A stretch of 64,000 nt of DNA from an uncultured Kangiella sp. Lineage in GTDB: Bacteria > Pseudomonadota > Gammaproteobacteria > Enterobacterales > Kangiellaceae. The notes under the pieces were generated by a model, which was not told where the DNA came from, did not search any database, and saw nothing but the letters and a program-made list of their open reading frames with translations. The stretch lies in assembly GCA_947503435.1 (NCBI GenBank), contig CANNDL010000002.1:310001-374000 (forward strand), written 5' to 3'. Both the position numbers and the translations under genes were made by a program. This document shows, one piece after another, positions 35,537-44,839 of this stretch; the first letter of the stretch is position 1; the number at the start of each line of letters is the position of its first letter.

Positions 35537-37042
35537 TTACTTATCTAACTTAACTTTCCAAATCGCTGGACCAGTCTTATGGACCGACTCACCTTGTGAA
35601 TCTACCGCTACCGTTACTGGCATATCCACTACATCGAATTCGTAAACCGCTTCCATTCCTAACTCTGGAAATGCAACCACTTTTGAATTCTTAATCGCTT
35701 TAGATACTAAATAAGCAGCGCCACCGACAGCCATTAAATAAGTCGACTTATGCTTTTTAATTGCATTAATACCTGCTTCACCGCGTTCGGCTTTACCAAT
35801 CATGCCTAACAAACCAGTTTCAGCCAGCATCATCTCGGTAAACTTATCCATACGAGTAGCCGTTGTCGGGCCTGCTGGGCCTACCGCTTCATCACCCACT
35901 GCATCCACCGGGCCTACGTAATAAATAAAGCGATTATTAAAATCTAATCCTTCAGGTAAACCTTCGCCAGAATCTAATAAGTCTTTAATACGTTTATGCG
36001 CTGCATCACGACCCGTTAAGATTTTACCGTTGAGTAATAGAACATCGCCTGGATTCCAGCTTTCTACTTCTCCCTGAGTAATATTGTTCACATCTACACG
36101 CTTAGCATCTTCAGATGCTTCGTAATCCATGTTTGGCCAGTCTTCAATGGATGGTGGTGTCAGTTTAGCAGGGCCTGTGCCGTCTAATGTGAAGTGTATA
36201 TGACGAGTTGCTGCGCAGTTTGGGATCATGGCAACTGGTTTAGAAGCTGCGTGAGTTGGCCAGTCATTAATTTTAACGTCCATAACCGTGGTTACGCCGC
36301 CAAGACCTTGGGCGCCAATACCTAACTTGTTTACCGCTTCATAAATTTTGATACGTAATTCTTCAACGCGATTCGACGGGCCACGCTTTAATAATTCTTG
36401 CATATCGATTGGATCCATTAAGGATTCTTTTGCAAGTAACATGGCTTTTTCAGCAGTTCCGCCGACACCAATACCTAGGATACCTGGCGGACACCAGCCA
36501 GCACCCATTTTAGGAACCGTTTCTACAACCCAATCCACAATCGAATCAGAAGGGTTTAGCATGACGAATTTAGATTTATTTTCCGAGCCACCGCCTTTTG
36601 CCGCAACCGTCACATCAACTTTGTCACCTTTAACCATTTTGGTATGAACGACTGCAGGGGTATTGTCTTTAGAATTGATTCGTTTACCAGCTGGGTCCAT
36701 TAATACTGAAGCTCGTAATGGGTTGTCGGGATTTAAGTAAGCACGACGAACACCCTCGTCCACCATTTCTTGAATATCCATGCCGCCCTCAAAGCGTGCA
36801 TCCATACCGATTTCCACAATGGCCATAGCAATACCCGTATCTTGGCAAACAGGACGATGGCCCATTGCCGACATACGCGAATTCACCAAGATTTGCTTCA
36901 TAGCATCTTTCGCCGCTGGGCTTTCTTCTTTTTCGTAAGCCGCAGTCATGGCTTGAACAAAATCTTTAGGATGATAGTAAGAAATGTATTGGAAAGCGTC
37001 TGCTACGCTTTCGATGAAGTCTTCGGACTTGATAGTCGCCAT
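35537..37042 (-). CDS. Class I fumarate hydratase, first gene of the prp operon
   Basis: 501 residues, iron-sulfur fumarase. Cluster cysteines: GHRPVCQDTGIAM, GAGWCPPGILGIGVGG and MIPNCAATRH. The C-terminal TtdB-like half has GPTTATRMDKFTEMML. Hydrates fumarate to malate. Placed first in the operon, it would help turn succinate from PrpB back into oxaloacetate for PrpC, together with succinate dehydrogenase and malate dehydrogenase encoded elsewhere. An alternative role in hydrating a methylated analogue (mesaconate) cannot be excluded. GGAG lies 7 nt before the ATG. Confidence 0.92.
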   Translation of the reverse strand: MATIKSEDFIESVADAFQYISYYHPKDFVQAMTAAYEKEESPAAKDAMKQILVNSRMSAMGHRPVCQDTGIAMAIVEIGMDARFEGGMDIQEMVDEGVRRAYLNPDNPLRASVLMDPAGKRINSKDNTPAVVHTKMVKGDKVDVTVAAKGGGSENKSKFVMLNPSDSIVDWVVETVPKMGAGWCPPGILGIGVGGTAEKAMLLAKESLMDPIDMQELLKRGPSNRVEELRIKIYEAVNKLGIGAQGLGGVTTVMDVKINDWPTHAASKPVAMIPNCAATRHIHFTLDGTGPAKLTPPSIEDWPNMDYEASEDAKRVDVNNITQGEVESWNPGDVLLLNGKILTGRDAAHKRIKDLLDSGEGLPEGLDFNNRFIYYVGPVDAVGDEAVGPAGPTTATRMDKFTEMMLAETGLLGMIGKAERGEAGINAIKKHKSTYLMAVGGAAYLVSKAIKNSKVVAFPELGMEAVYEFDVVDMPVTVAVDSQGESVHKTGPAIWKVKLDK

Positions 37043-37070
37043 TAACAGTCTCCGATCCGCTAATCTAAAC

Positions 37071-37098
37071 GCCAGGGATTGTTTCTATACAATCTGGC
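37071..37098. promoter_or_regulatory. Hairpin or operator in the prp leader
   Basis: GCCAG-GG-ATTGT on the left pairs with ACAAT-CTGGC on the right around the loop TTCTAT; the core GATTGT-N6-ACAATC is a perfect palindrome. It lies between the predicted promoter and the fumarase ATG. The ATTGT/ACAAT halves recall GntR-type operators, but no regulator gene is in the window. Confidence 0.45.
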
Positions 37099-37123
37099 AA
37101 GAAGTCTCTAAAATCAGCCCATA

Positions 37124-37153
37124 AGTATAACTGCTGGATCAGGCGTTTCCCAA
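37124..37153 (-). promoter_or_regulatory. Candidate promoter of the prp operon
   Basis: TTGGGA (37153-37148), 18 nt, TATACT (37129-37124). Predicted transcription start near 37117, giving a leader of about 75 nt that contains the palindrome at 37071-37098. Confidence 0.45.
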
Positions 37154-37218
37154 ATTTTAGACGCCAATTAATTAAAGATCGTGTAGTTTTGTCCTTTTTT
37201 TGAACAATTGAAGCCTAA

Positions 37219-38685
37219 ATGAGCAATACTGACCCACAATATGTAGAATTTGGTTACCGAGACCCAGCAGCGGTTCGGCAGTTATTTTCCTACTTTGCTG
37301 AAGAAGAATGGTCACTATTACTCGATAGCGGAAAAACCATTCACCAGGCGGCTAAATTTGATTTGATACTGGCACGCCCTAAAGCCACTTTGAGTTTTAG
37401 TGATAATCAGAGCAATGTAACGGGCGTTAATATTGAAGTTACTCATAAGCCTTTTGAAGACTTAAGGAGTTTTTATAACGCTGGATTAAAGGATTACCAA
37501 GAATTACCCCTCGAACTTTCACACTTACCATTTCATGGTGGTGTTGCAGGCTATTCTAGTTATGACCTTGGACGCTATGTGGAACTGCTACCTGAGCTTG
37601 CCGAAAAAGACATACATTTGCCTGAAATGGCTTATGGTCTTTATGAATGGGCCTTTATTAGCGATCATGCGCAAAAGAAAAGCTATCTATTACGTTTCTC
37701 GCTTTCTGATAAGCCCAGTCAACAATCTTATTGGCAAGATATTGTTTCAGAATTCGAGGACTATTATCAACGTGCTGGTGCGCCAAAATATCCAAGCTTT
37801 GAATTAACAAGCCAATGGCAGTCCAATATGGACGAGCAAGGCTACAAGGATCGCTTCAAAAAAGTTCATGACTATATTCATGCTGGCGATTGCTATCAAA
37901 CCAATCTTGCTCAAAGATTTAGTGCTGAATATAAAGGTCATCCATGGAATGCTTATTTGCAATTGACGGAACATAATCAAGCGCCCTTCTCTGCTTATAT
38001 GAATTTAGGCGAACAACAAATTCTATCCTTATCTCCCGAGCGATTTATTCAAATAGAAAAGCGTGACGGTAAAAGTCATGTCATTACCCAGCCAATTAAA
38101 GGGACTCGTCCACGCAGTAAAGATCCTGTCGAAGACAAAGCTTTATCAGATGAGCTTTTAAACAGCGAAAAAGATCGTGCCGAAAATTTAATGATCGTTG
38201 ATCTTTTACGAAATGATATTGGGCGCACTGCAAAATATGGTTCGGTGAATGTTTCCAAGTTATTTGAATTACAAAGTTTTATCTCGGTACATCATCTGGT
38301 CAGTACAATCGAAGCTGATTTAGCAAAAGACAAAGATGGCTTTGATTTATTAGAGAACTGTTTCCCCGGTGGTTCGATTACCGGTGCTCCGAAAATTCGT
38401 GCCATGGAAATTATCGAAGAGCTAGAGCCTCACAGACGCAGTATCTACTGCGGTTCTGTTTTATACTATGATTTTAGGGGTTTCTTAGATTCTAGTATTA
38501 CGATTCGAACTTTAGTGACCGAGAACTTTTCACCTAGCTCCGCTGAAGGCTCTTTATCCGCTAAGGGCTCTATCTACGCTTGGGGAGGCGGTGGCTTAGT
38601 AGCTGACTCAGAAGCCGAAAGTGAATACCAAGAAACCTATCATAAATTAAGCCGAATTTTGCCCGTTCTAGCTCCCGATGATTAA
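37219..38685 (+). CDS. pabB: Aminodeoxychorismate synthase component I PabB
   Basis: 488 residues. Aminates chorismate with ammonia from PabA on the way to folate. The N-terminal anthranilate-synthase-I domain is followed by the chorismate-binding domain with HAGDCYQTNLAQRF, IKGTRPR, the magnesium-site SEKDRAENLMIVDLLRNDIGR and FPGGSITGAPKIRAMEII. The Lys in PIKGTRPR favours PabB over TrpE. The neighbour NUDIX gene overlaps its end by 8 nt, so the two are co-transcribed. Confidence 0.92.
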   Translation: MSNTDPQYVEFGYRDPAAVRQLFSYFAEEEWSLLLDSGKTIHQAAKFDLILARPKATLSFSDNQSNVTGVNIEVTHKPFEDLRSFYNAGLKDYQELPLELSHLPFHGGVAGYSSYDLGRYVELLPELAEKDIHLPEMAYGLYEWAFISDHAQKKSYLLRFSLSDKPSQQSYWQDIVSEFEDYYQRAGAPKYPSFELTSQWQSNMDEQGYKDRFKKVHDYIHAGDCYQTNLAQRFSAEYKGHPWNAYLQLTEHNQAPFSAYMNLGEQQILSLSPERFIQIEKRDGKSHVITQPIKGTRPRSKDPVEDKALSDELLNSEKDRAENLMIVDLLRNDIGRTAKYGSVNVSKLFELQSFISVHHLVSTIEADLAKDKDGFDLLENCFPGGSITGAPKIRAMEIIEELEPHRRSIYCGSVLYYDFRGFLDSSITIRTLVTENFSPSSAEGSLSAKGSIYAWGGGGLVADSEAESEYQETYHKLSRILPVLAPDD

Positions 38686-39232
38686 ACTAGAACAAATCCA
38701 ACAAGCTTTAGATAAAGCTAATTATGTAACGCCAAAGACTACTCAGTTACAACCAAGCGCAGTTTTAGTGCCGATTGTAGAACGGCCTGCTGGACTTCAA
38801 TTAATATTGACCCAACGTGCTGAGCACTTAAAGCATCACCCGGGGCAAATTAGTTTTCCCGGAGGGCGAATGGACGATACGGACAAAAACCTAATCCATA
38901 CTGCTTTGCGTGAAACTGATGAAGAGATCGGTATCCCTGAAAGTAAAATTGAAGTTATTGGAAAGTTGGGATTACAACCGACTATTACAAAATTTATGAT
39001 CCAACCCATCGTTGGATTAGTGGAGTCTGATTACCAATTTCGAGTAAATCATGATGAGGTTGATGAGGCATTTGAAGTACCGTTAGATTTTTTGTTTAAG
39101 CCTGCGAATCAGATAAAGTCTTATCGTGAATTTCAGGGCATTCAATTTCCCGTTTACGCTATGCCCTATCAAGGCAGAAATATCTGGGGCGCTACCGCAC
39201 AAATTATCGTTAACTTTTCAAAGCTGCTATAA
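38678..39232 (+). CDS. NUDIX CoA pyrophosphatase (NudL-like)
   Basis: 184 residues. Nudix box GGRMDDTDKNLIHTALRETD followed by EEIG, with the CoA-pyrophosphatase extra motif LTQRAEHLKHHPGQISFPGG. Predicted to hydrolyse CoA to phosphopantetheine and 3',5'-ADP. Overlaps the 3' end of pabB by 8 nt, a common gammaproteobacterial pairing. Confidence 0.9.
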   Translation: MIKLEQIQQALDKANYVTPKTTQLQPSAVLVPIVERPAGLQLILTQRAEHLKHHPGQISFPGGRMDDTDKNLIHTALRETDEEIGIPESKIEVIGKLGLQPTITKFMIQPIVGLVESDYQFRVNHDEVDEAFEVPLDFLFKPANQIKSYREFQGIQFPVYAMPYQGRNIWGATAQIIVNFSKLL

Positions 39233-39268
39233 AGCCACCTCATCTGGTCAGAGAAGCAATTGCTAGTC

Positions 39269-39287
39269 ACTGAGGTATTTTCTCAGT
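39269..39287. repeat. Small inverted repeat before sdaA
   Basis: ACTGAG-GTATTTT-CTCAGT, perfect six-base arms, between the NUDIX gene and sdaA. May be a weak terminator or a leader hairpin. Confidence 0.3.
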
Positions 39288-39324
39288 ACAATTCTAGTAA
39301 TTAAATTATAAAGAGAAAAAGCCA

Positions 39325-40701
39325 TTGGCAATTAGTGTTTTTGATATGTTCAGCATCGGTATTGGACCATCCAGTTCACATACCGTAGGCCCTATGCGTG
39401 CTGCGCGTCGTTTTGTTGACGGACTTTCACGTGAGCATTTGCTTGACGGTACTAATCGTGTTTTGTGCGAATTGTATGGTTCTCTTGGCGCAACTGGCAA
39501 AGGTCATGGCTCCGACAAAGCCGTATTATTAGGATTAGAAGGTGAGCAACCCGATAAAGTCGACCCTGATATTATTCCTGCAAAACTGGAATCTATTCGG
39601 TCGAATAAAAAAATCACGCTTAATGGCTCCCATCAAATAAAGTTCGATGAAGATAAAGATCTAACGCTTTATAAAAAGAAAAGCTTACCTAAACACGCTA
39701 ACGGCATGATTTTTTATGCCTACGATTCCGAAGGTGAACTATTGGCGTCAAAAACCTACTACTCTGTAGGCGGCGGATTTGTCGTTAACGATGATTTGGA
39801 CGCCGATAGCCCTATCATGGAAGACAAAACCCAAGTCAAATACCCTTTTTCAAGTGCTGAAGAACTTATTGGTCACTGCAAAGAACATGGTATTAAAATT
39901 TCCACTTTAATGATGGAAAATGAAAAGGCGTGGCGTAGCGAGGAAGAAACTCGAGAAAAACTTCTCGATATTTGGCGCGTCATGAAAAACTGTATTAAAC
40001 GTGGTTGTGACCGCGAAGGCATTTTGCCTGGCGGCTTAAAAGTAAAACGTCGTGCTCACGGCATCTACATGAAACTAAAAGCCGATCCTCATAGCACTAC
40101 CGATACTTTATCTGCCATGGATTGGGTTGATTTATATGCGCTGGCCGTCAATGAAGAAAACGCCGCCGGTGGCCAGGTAGTAACGGCGCCGACGAATGGT
40201 GCTGCTGGTATTATCCCTGCCGTTTTATTTTATTACATGAAGTTTAAACATGGCGCCGACGAAGAAGGTGTTATCGACTTTTTGTTAACGGCAGCGGCAA
40301 TTGGTATTTTGTATAAATTGAACGCATCCATTTCTGGTGCCGAAGTTGGCTGTCAGGGTGAAGTTGGGGTAGCTTGCTCCATGGCTGCTGGCGCTTTAAC
40401 CGAAGTTTTAGGCGGCACTGTTGAGCAAGTTGAAAATGCCGCTGAGATTGGTATGGAGCACAACCTTGGCTTAACTTGCGACCCAGTGGGTGGCTTAGTG
40501 CAAGTTCCTTGCATTGAACGTAATGCAATGGCTTCGATTAAAGCCATTAATGCCTGCCGCTTAGCACTTCGCGGTGACGGCGAGCATAAAGTATCTTTGG
40601 ACAAAGTTATTAAAACCATGTGGGATACGGGCATGGATATGCGTGATAAGTATAAAGAAACAGCGCGCGGAGGTTTGGCAGTTCATATTATTGAATGTTA
40701 A
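39325..40701 (+). CDS. sdaA: L-serine ammonia-lyase
   Basis: 458 residues; makes pyruvate and ammonia from L-serine with an oxygen-sensitive iron-sulfur cluster. The start is TTG at 39325, giving the conserved N-terminus [22 protein letters not shown]; no ATG fits. C-terminal alpha domain: [20 protein letters not shown] and [19 protein letters not shown] carry the cluster cysteines. Single-chain SdaA/SdaB type. Own transcript by spacing. Confidence 0.94.
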   Translation: MAISVFDMFSIGIGPSSSHTVGPMRAARRFVDGLSREHLLDGTNRVLCELYGSLGATGKGHGSDKAVLLGLEGEQPDKVDPDIIPAKLESIRSNKKITLNGSHQIKFDEDKDLTLYKKKSLPKHANGMIFYAYDSEGELLASKTYYSVGGGFVVNDDLDADSPIMEDKTQVKYPFSSAEELIGHCKEHGIKISTLMMENEKAWRSEEETREKLLDIWRVMKNCIKRGCDREGILPGGLKVKRRAHGIYMKLKADPHSTTDTLSAMDWVDLYALAVNEENAAGGQVVTAPTNGAAGIIPAVLFYYMKFKHGADEEGVIDFLLTAAAIGILYKLNASISGAEVGCQGEVGVACSMAAGALTEVLGGTVEQVENAAEIGMEHNLGLTCDPVGGLVQVPCIERNAMASIKAINACRLALRGDGEHKVSLDKVIKTMWDTGMDMRDKYKETARGGLAVHIIEC

Positions 40702-40768
40702 ATTAATAATGATTGGACTAATGCAAATAGTCGATTAAACTAAAGACTAATGATAAAAGGATTTATAT

Positions 40769-41668
40769 ATGCAAACGGTATTATTAACCGGTGGCACTGG
40801 TTTTATTGGCCGACACCTCATCCCCGTACTGGAACAAAACGGGTTTAAAGTTTTAGTCAAATCTCGCACGCCTGACAAATTTAAAGAAGACTTCTTTTTT
40901 CGAAACGTAAACTTTTACTGGGATTTGGATGAAACTCCATCTGTCGATGTTGTCATTAATTTAAGCGGCGAGAGCCTTGCCAATAAACGCTGGACTGTAA
41001 AACAAAAACGCAAAATTTATACAAGCCGAATTGAAGAAACCATTAAGCTTGTCGATTGGATGGATAAACAGGAACAAAAACCACACACTTTTGTTTCAAG
41101 TTCGGCGATTGGTTTTTATGGAAGTCGAGGCGACCAAGAGCTCGATGAAAAAGCTGAACATGGCGACTTAAAAGAGTTCCAAGTTAAGCTCTGTAACAAC
41201 TGGGAGCTATCAGCAAAGCGCGCCGCCAATTTGGGTATTAGAACTTCTATTATTCGAACTGGTGTTGTTTTAGGTGATGATGGCGCCCTACCAAAAATCT
41301 TAGGCCCCTTTAAATTAGGTTTAGGTGGAAAGCTAGGAACTGGCAAGCAATGGTTCTCATGGATTCACATTCAAGATCAAGTCGAAGCCATAATGCACAT
41401 TCTTAAAAATACTAGTTTGTTTGGAATATACAATTTAACTGCGCCAAATCCTGTTACCAATAGTCACTTAACGCAAGCCATTGCTAATAAACTCAATAAA
41501 AAAGCAAAATTAACGATACCTGCATTTGCTTTGAAAGCAAGACTCGGAGAGTTTGCGAATTTGCTCTTAACAGGGCAAAAAGTGATGCCAGAAGCGCTTT
41601 TGCATTCTGGCTTTGAATTTAAGTATCCAACGCTCGAATCAGCATTAGACGATTTAATTGATGTTTAG
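40769..41668 (+). CDS. SDR39U1/TIGR01777 family NAD(P)-binding protein (YfcH-like)
   Basis: 299 residues. Rossmann motif TGGTGFIGRHLIPVL at the start, SSSAIGFYGSRGD (Ser-x11-Tyr-like region), and the C-terminal DUF1731 domain ending ALLHSGFEFKYPTLESALDDL, which defines the TIGR01777 family. Relatives have been tied to cell division or sulfur metabolism, without firm substrate. AAAGGA site 7 nt before the ATG. Confidence 0.88.
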   Translation: MQTVLLTGGTGFIGRHLIPVLEQNGFKVLVKSRTPDKFKEDFFFRNVNFYWDLDETPSVDVVINLSGESLANKRWTVKQKRKIYTSRIEETIKLVDWMDKQEQKPHTFVSSSAIGFYGSRGDQELDEKAEHGDLKEFQVKLCNNWELSAKRAANLGIRTSIIRTGVVLGDDGALPKILGPFKLGLGGKLGTGKQWFSWIHIQDQVEAIMHILKNTSLFGIYNLTAPNPVTNSHLTQAIANKLNKKAKLTIPAFALKARLGEFANLLLTGQKVMPEALLHSGFEFKYPTLESALDDLIDV

Positions 41669-41677
41669 CTACTCTAC

Positions 41678-43225
41678 CTATTTAGATTTAGCTTTTACTA
41701 CTAACGCTTTTACATCTTCTCTAAGTTGCTTTGCATCATATAAAATTCCGTCCTTGATGGTGTATTTTACCCCACCAACACGTTTAGCTACATTATCTAA
41801 ACCTAAACGGTAATGGCCTGTTCCGTATAATACTTTGAAGTTAGCGATAGGGTTTTCTTCAACAATAACTAGATCAGCTAATTTGCCCGGTAAGACCGAG
41901 CCAATTTGGCCTTCCATACCCAACGCCTCAGCGCCATTTAAAGTAGCGGATTGAATGACTTCCAAAGGATGAAAACCTGCTTCTTGCAGAAGTTCCATTT
42001 CACGGATATAACCAAAGCCAAAGATTTTATAAATATAACCAGCATCTGATCCGATTGTTACCCGTCCACCATGATTTTTATAATCATTTAAAAAGTTCAT
42101 CCATTTTCTGAAATTGGCTTTCCAATCGATTTCGTTTTGTGTTGTCCAGTCAAAAAAGTAGGAGCCATGAGATTCTCTGTTCGGCTCAAAAAACGCCTTC
42201 AACTTTGGATGGGTATAATCATGATGCCAATCTGCATTCCGCTCACGCATCACATCCCGGCTAGCTTCATAAATGGTCATAGTAGGGTTTATGGTAAAAT
42301 CTAACTCAATTAGCTCGTCACGTACCGCATTCCATTTATCACTACCCTCTGCAGCTGCTTGTTGCCACAAACGCCCTGCCTCGGTAAAGCGGTGAGACTC
42401 ATTATTGTAGTTATAATCTAATGGGTAATCTTGTATGACCATATCTTCAAACATTGCTTCGGGTAAACCATACCAATGTTCCATCGTGGTTAAGCCCATT
42501 CGAGCAGAATCTAACGCATTGGTACCCACCACATTCAATTGAGCATGATGCATAGCTGTACCTAACTTTTGTTTTTGAGCTTCATCTAATGCCGCCGCCA
42601 TCATCTTTTTAGGCAGGCCAAAGAACTTGATACCTTTCGCGCCTTTTTTAGCGACATGACGCACCCACTTGCGTGCTTCTTCTGGTGTAGTAATTTGCTT
42701 ATCCCAGTCCATATTAAAACCTATGTAAGGAATAATTCTAGGTGCTGTAATTTCATTTTTTTGACTTAACTTCTGATGCTTTAAAGTCCAGTCCAAACCA
42801 TTAAAACTCCCAGGTTCGCGCACAGTGGTAATGCCATGAGCTAACCACAATTTAAACGGATATTCTGCAGGCAAACCATCAACACTACCGGCGATATGGC
42901 CATGTAAATCAATAAAGCCAGGCAAGACATAATTTCCGCTAATATCAATAACCCGATCTGATTCATTAGAAATTGGTCTGCGCCCTTCTTTAATCGTAAC
43001 GCCTGGTGCGCCTACGGATTGTACAGATATAATTTTATTACCTTGAATAACGATATCTACTGGGCCTGTAGGTGGCGCGCCTTCACCATTAATCAAAATG
43101 CCGCCACGCAAAATAAGACGATTAAAAGGACCTTCGCCTTCTGATACTAAAGGAGCGTCTAATGTTGCTGACATTAGATGCATGGAAAAGAAGCAAAAAG
43201 CAAAACCAATAAGAAGCTTTTTCAT
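41678..43225 (-). CDS. Secreted amidohydrolase
   Basis: 515 residues with an N-terminal signal peptide (MKKLLIGFAFCFFSMHLMSA). Metal-dependent hydrolase of the imidazolonepropionase-like type: PGFIDLHGHIAG holds the HxH pair, GIKFFGLPKKM the carboxylated-Lys region, HHAQLNVVG and TIGSDAGYIYK the other metal ligands. Substrate could be a proline-containing dipeptide or a cyclic amide, not decidable. Follows a secreted unknown gene at 43279 by 53 nt on the same strand, so likely an operon. Confidence 0.85.
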   Translation of the reverse strand: MKKLLIGFAFCFFSMHLMSATLDAPLVSEGEGPFNRLILRGGILINGEGAPPTGPVDIVIQGNKIISVQSVGAPGVTIKEGRRPISNESDRVIDISGNYVLPGFIDLHGHIAGSVDGLPAEYPFKLWLAHGITTVREPGSFNGLDWTLKHQKLSQKNEITAPRIIPYIGFNMDWDKQITTPEEARKWVRHVAKKGAKGIKFFGLPKKMMAAALDEAQKQKLGTAMHHAQLNVVGTNALDSARMGLTTMEHWYGLPEAMFEDMVIQDYPLDYNYNNESHRFTEAGRLWQQAAAEGSDKWNAVRDELIELDFTINPTMTIYEASRDVMRERNADWHHDYTHPKLKAFFEPNRESHGSYFFDWTTQNEIDWKANFRKWMNFLNDYKNHGGRVTIGSDAGYIYKIFGFGYIREMELLQEAGFHPLEVIQSATLNGAEALGMEGQIGSVLPGKLADLVIVEENPIANFKVLYGTGHYRLGLDNVAKRVGGVKYTIKDGILYDAKQLREDVKALVVKAKSK

Positions 43226-43278
43226 TATCGTATCTCTAGAATTTAATGAGCAAACTGTATCATAGTAAATAAGAATTC

Positions 43279-43848
43279 CTATATTTTATCGCAATTAAGT
43301 CTAAATCCTTCTTGCCATTTTTTGCCGTCATTTAAAGCTGAAGATTCATATTTCCAGTCAAAGTGCTTTTCGCTAATATTATGAAACGTTATCTTCGCTT
43401 TGTGTGCTGGGCCTCTAGGGCTAGCAGGATACTCTCCGTCCATTACTAAACTTTCGCCATCAAATTTTGCATCAAAATTTTGGAAGCGGGCTAACTTGTC
43501 GAAGGTCCAAGTCATCAACCAAGAATCGTTTTGTGGGTTGTAGATACGAACATTTGTACCCATACCAGGAGCTTCCAAATTTTCGGCATTTGGATACCAA
43601 TAATCTTGGATGGCATGACCATTAAGAGTGTACCGCCATTCCCAGCGAGATACTTGTTCGGGTATTTGCCAACTACCATCTTGTTGGCGTACTTGACGTT
43701 TACATTTCCAATCACCTATCAATGGTAGCATCGATTTAACGCTATCAGCAGCGTCTTTTGCTGGTGTCATTGAAGTATAATCAGCACTTGATACAGTAGA
43801 AATAGCAAGGAATGTAATTAAAGAAATTGATTTATAGATAGTCTTCAT
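43279..43848 (-). CDS. Secreted DUF1579-like/lipocalin-like protein
   Basis: 189 residues with a signal peptide (ISLITFLAISTVSSADY). The mature chain begins with a helix and then antiparallel strands rich in Trp (GDWKCKRQVRQQDGSWQIPE, SRWEWRYTLNGHAIQDYWY, NDSWLMTWTFDKLARFQNFD), as in small beta-barrel proteins that resemble lipocalins. Two Cys (in DWKCKR and RLNCDKI) may form a disulfide tying the ends. Same strand and close to the amidohydrolase. Function unknown. Confidence 0.65.
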   Translation of the reverse strand: MKTIYKSISLITFLAISTVSSADYTSMTPAKDAADSVKSMLPLIGDWKCKRQVRQQDGSWQIPEQVSRWEWRYTLNGHAIQDYWYPNAENLEAPGMGTNVRIYNPQNDSWLMTWTFDKLARFQNFDAKFDGESLVMDGEYPASPRGPAHKAKITFHNISEKHFDWKYESSALNDGKKWQEGFRLNCDKI

Positions 43849-43927
43849 ACGATACGGCCCCCATAGTTAGTAATAAGGACAATGCCGCATCAGTCTTCTA
43901 ACTGCAAAGAAAAAATGTGTCTAAATG

Positions 43928-44833
43928 TTAACCGTTTTTATTTACGACGCCATTGGGAACGTGTCCGCTTGCAATATGTTCTTTAGCTCGGTCGATATGC
44001 CCTTCCTGATCATCAAAGAAAACATCGGCGCCAAACGCTTTTAAAAACTCAGTTTTATCCATTCCACCGAGGAACAACGCTTCATCAATACGAATATCCC
44101 AATAGCGCAGTGTACGGATAACGCGTTCATGAGCAGGGGCTGAGCGAGCTGTAACTAATGCGGTTCTGATTGGGCACTCTTCGGAGCTGTATTCTTTTTG
44201 AATTTTGTGTAGCGCGGCCAAGAAATCTTTAAAAGGACCGCCTTCTAACGGCTTTTGCGCTGAGGCTTTTTCATGCTTCGTGAACTCTTCTAAACCACTT
44301 TGTTGATAGACCTTTTCAGCCTCATCTGAAAACAAAACTGCATCACCATCAAAAGCAAATTTAATATGAGTTAAGTCACTTTTAGCTTGATTGGGCGCGA
44401 CAATAGTTGCCGCGGCTATTCCATTATCAATAGCTTGCTTAACATCATAAGGATTAGTCGATAAAAACAAATGGGCACCAAAAGCTGATGCGTACAAATA
44501 AGGACTATTTCCTGAAGTGAAAGCCGCGCGCGTTATTTGTAATTCATGATTTTCAATTGAATTAAAAACCCTTAATCCAGTATCAGCGCTATTACGAGAA
44601 AGTAGTATAACTTCAACTCTAGGCTTACCTTCGGCACCTATATTTAGATCAAGTAATTTTTTAACTAAACCAAATGCAGCACCAGGTTTTAATAGCTCAT
44701 CTTCGTGATCTATTTGATACTGGGCATAAGAATCAACACCTTTATCTAGATATACTCGATGACTATCAGCTAAATCGAATAAAGCGGTAGACGAAATAGC
44801 GATTACCAGAGTGTCGTTAAACTCAATTGGCAT
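43928..44833 (-). CDS. 5'-nucleotidase (NT5C1-like)
   Basis: 301 residues matching the bacterial relatives of cytosolic 5'-nucleotidase IA (PF06189). Characteristic parts: VIAISSTALFDLADSH, ILLSRNSADTGLRVFNSI, FAFDGDAVLFSDEAE (HAD-like Asp pair) and FLGGMDKTEFLKAF. Predicted to remove phosphate from nucleoside monophosphates in the cytoplasm. Seven nt after the mlaA stop; possibly co-transcribed. Confidence 0.88.
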   Translation of the reverse strand: MPIEFNDTLVIAISSTALFDLADSHRVYLDKGVDSYAQYQIDHEDELLKPGAAFGLVKKLLDLNIGAEGKPRVEVILLSRNSADTGLRVFNSIENHELQITRAAFTSGNSPYLYASAFGAHLFLSTNPYDVKQAIDNGIAAATIVAPNQAKSDLTHIKFAFDGDAVLFSDEAEKVYQQSGLEEFTKHEKASAQKPLEGGPFKDFLAALHKIQKEYSSEECPIRTALVTARSAPAHERVIRTLRYWDIRIDEALFLGGMDKTEFLKAFGADVFFDDQEGHIDRAKEHIASGHVPNGVVNKNG

Positions 44834-44839
44834 TTAGAG

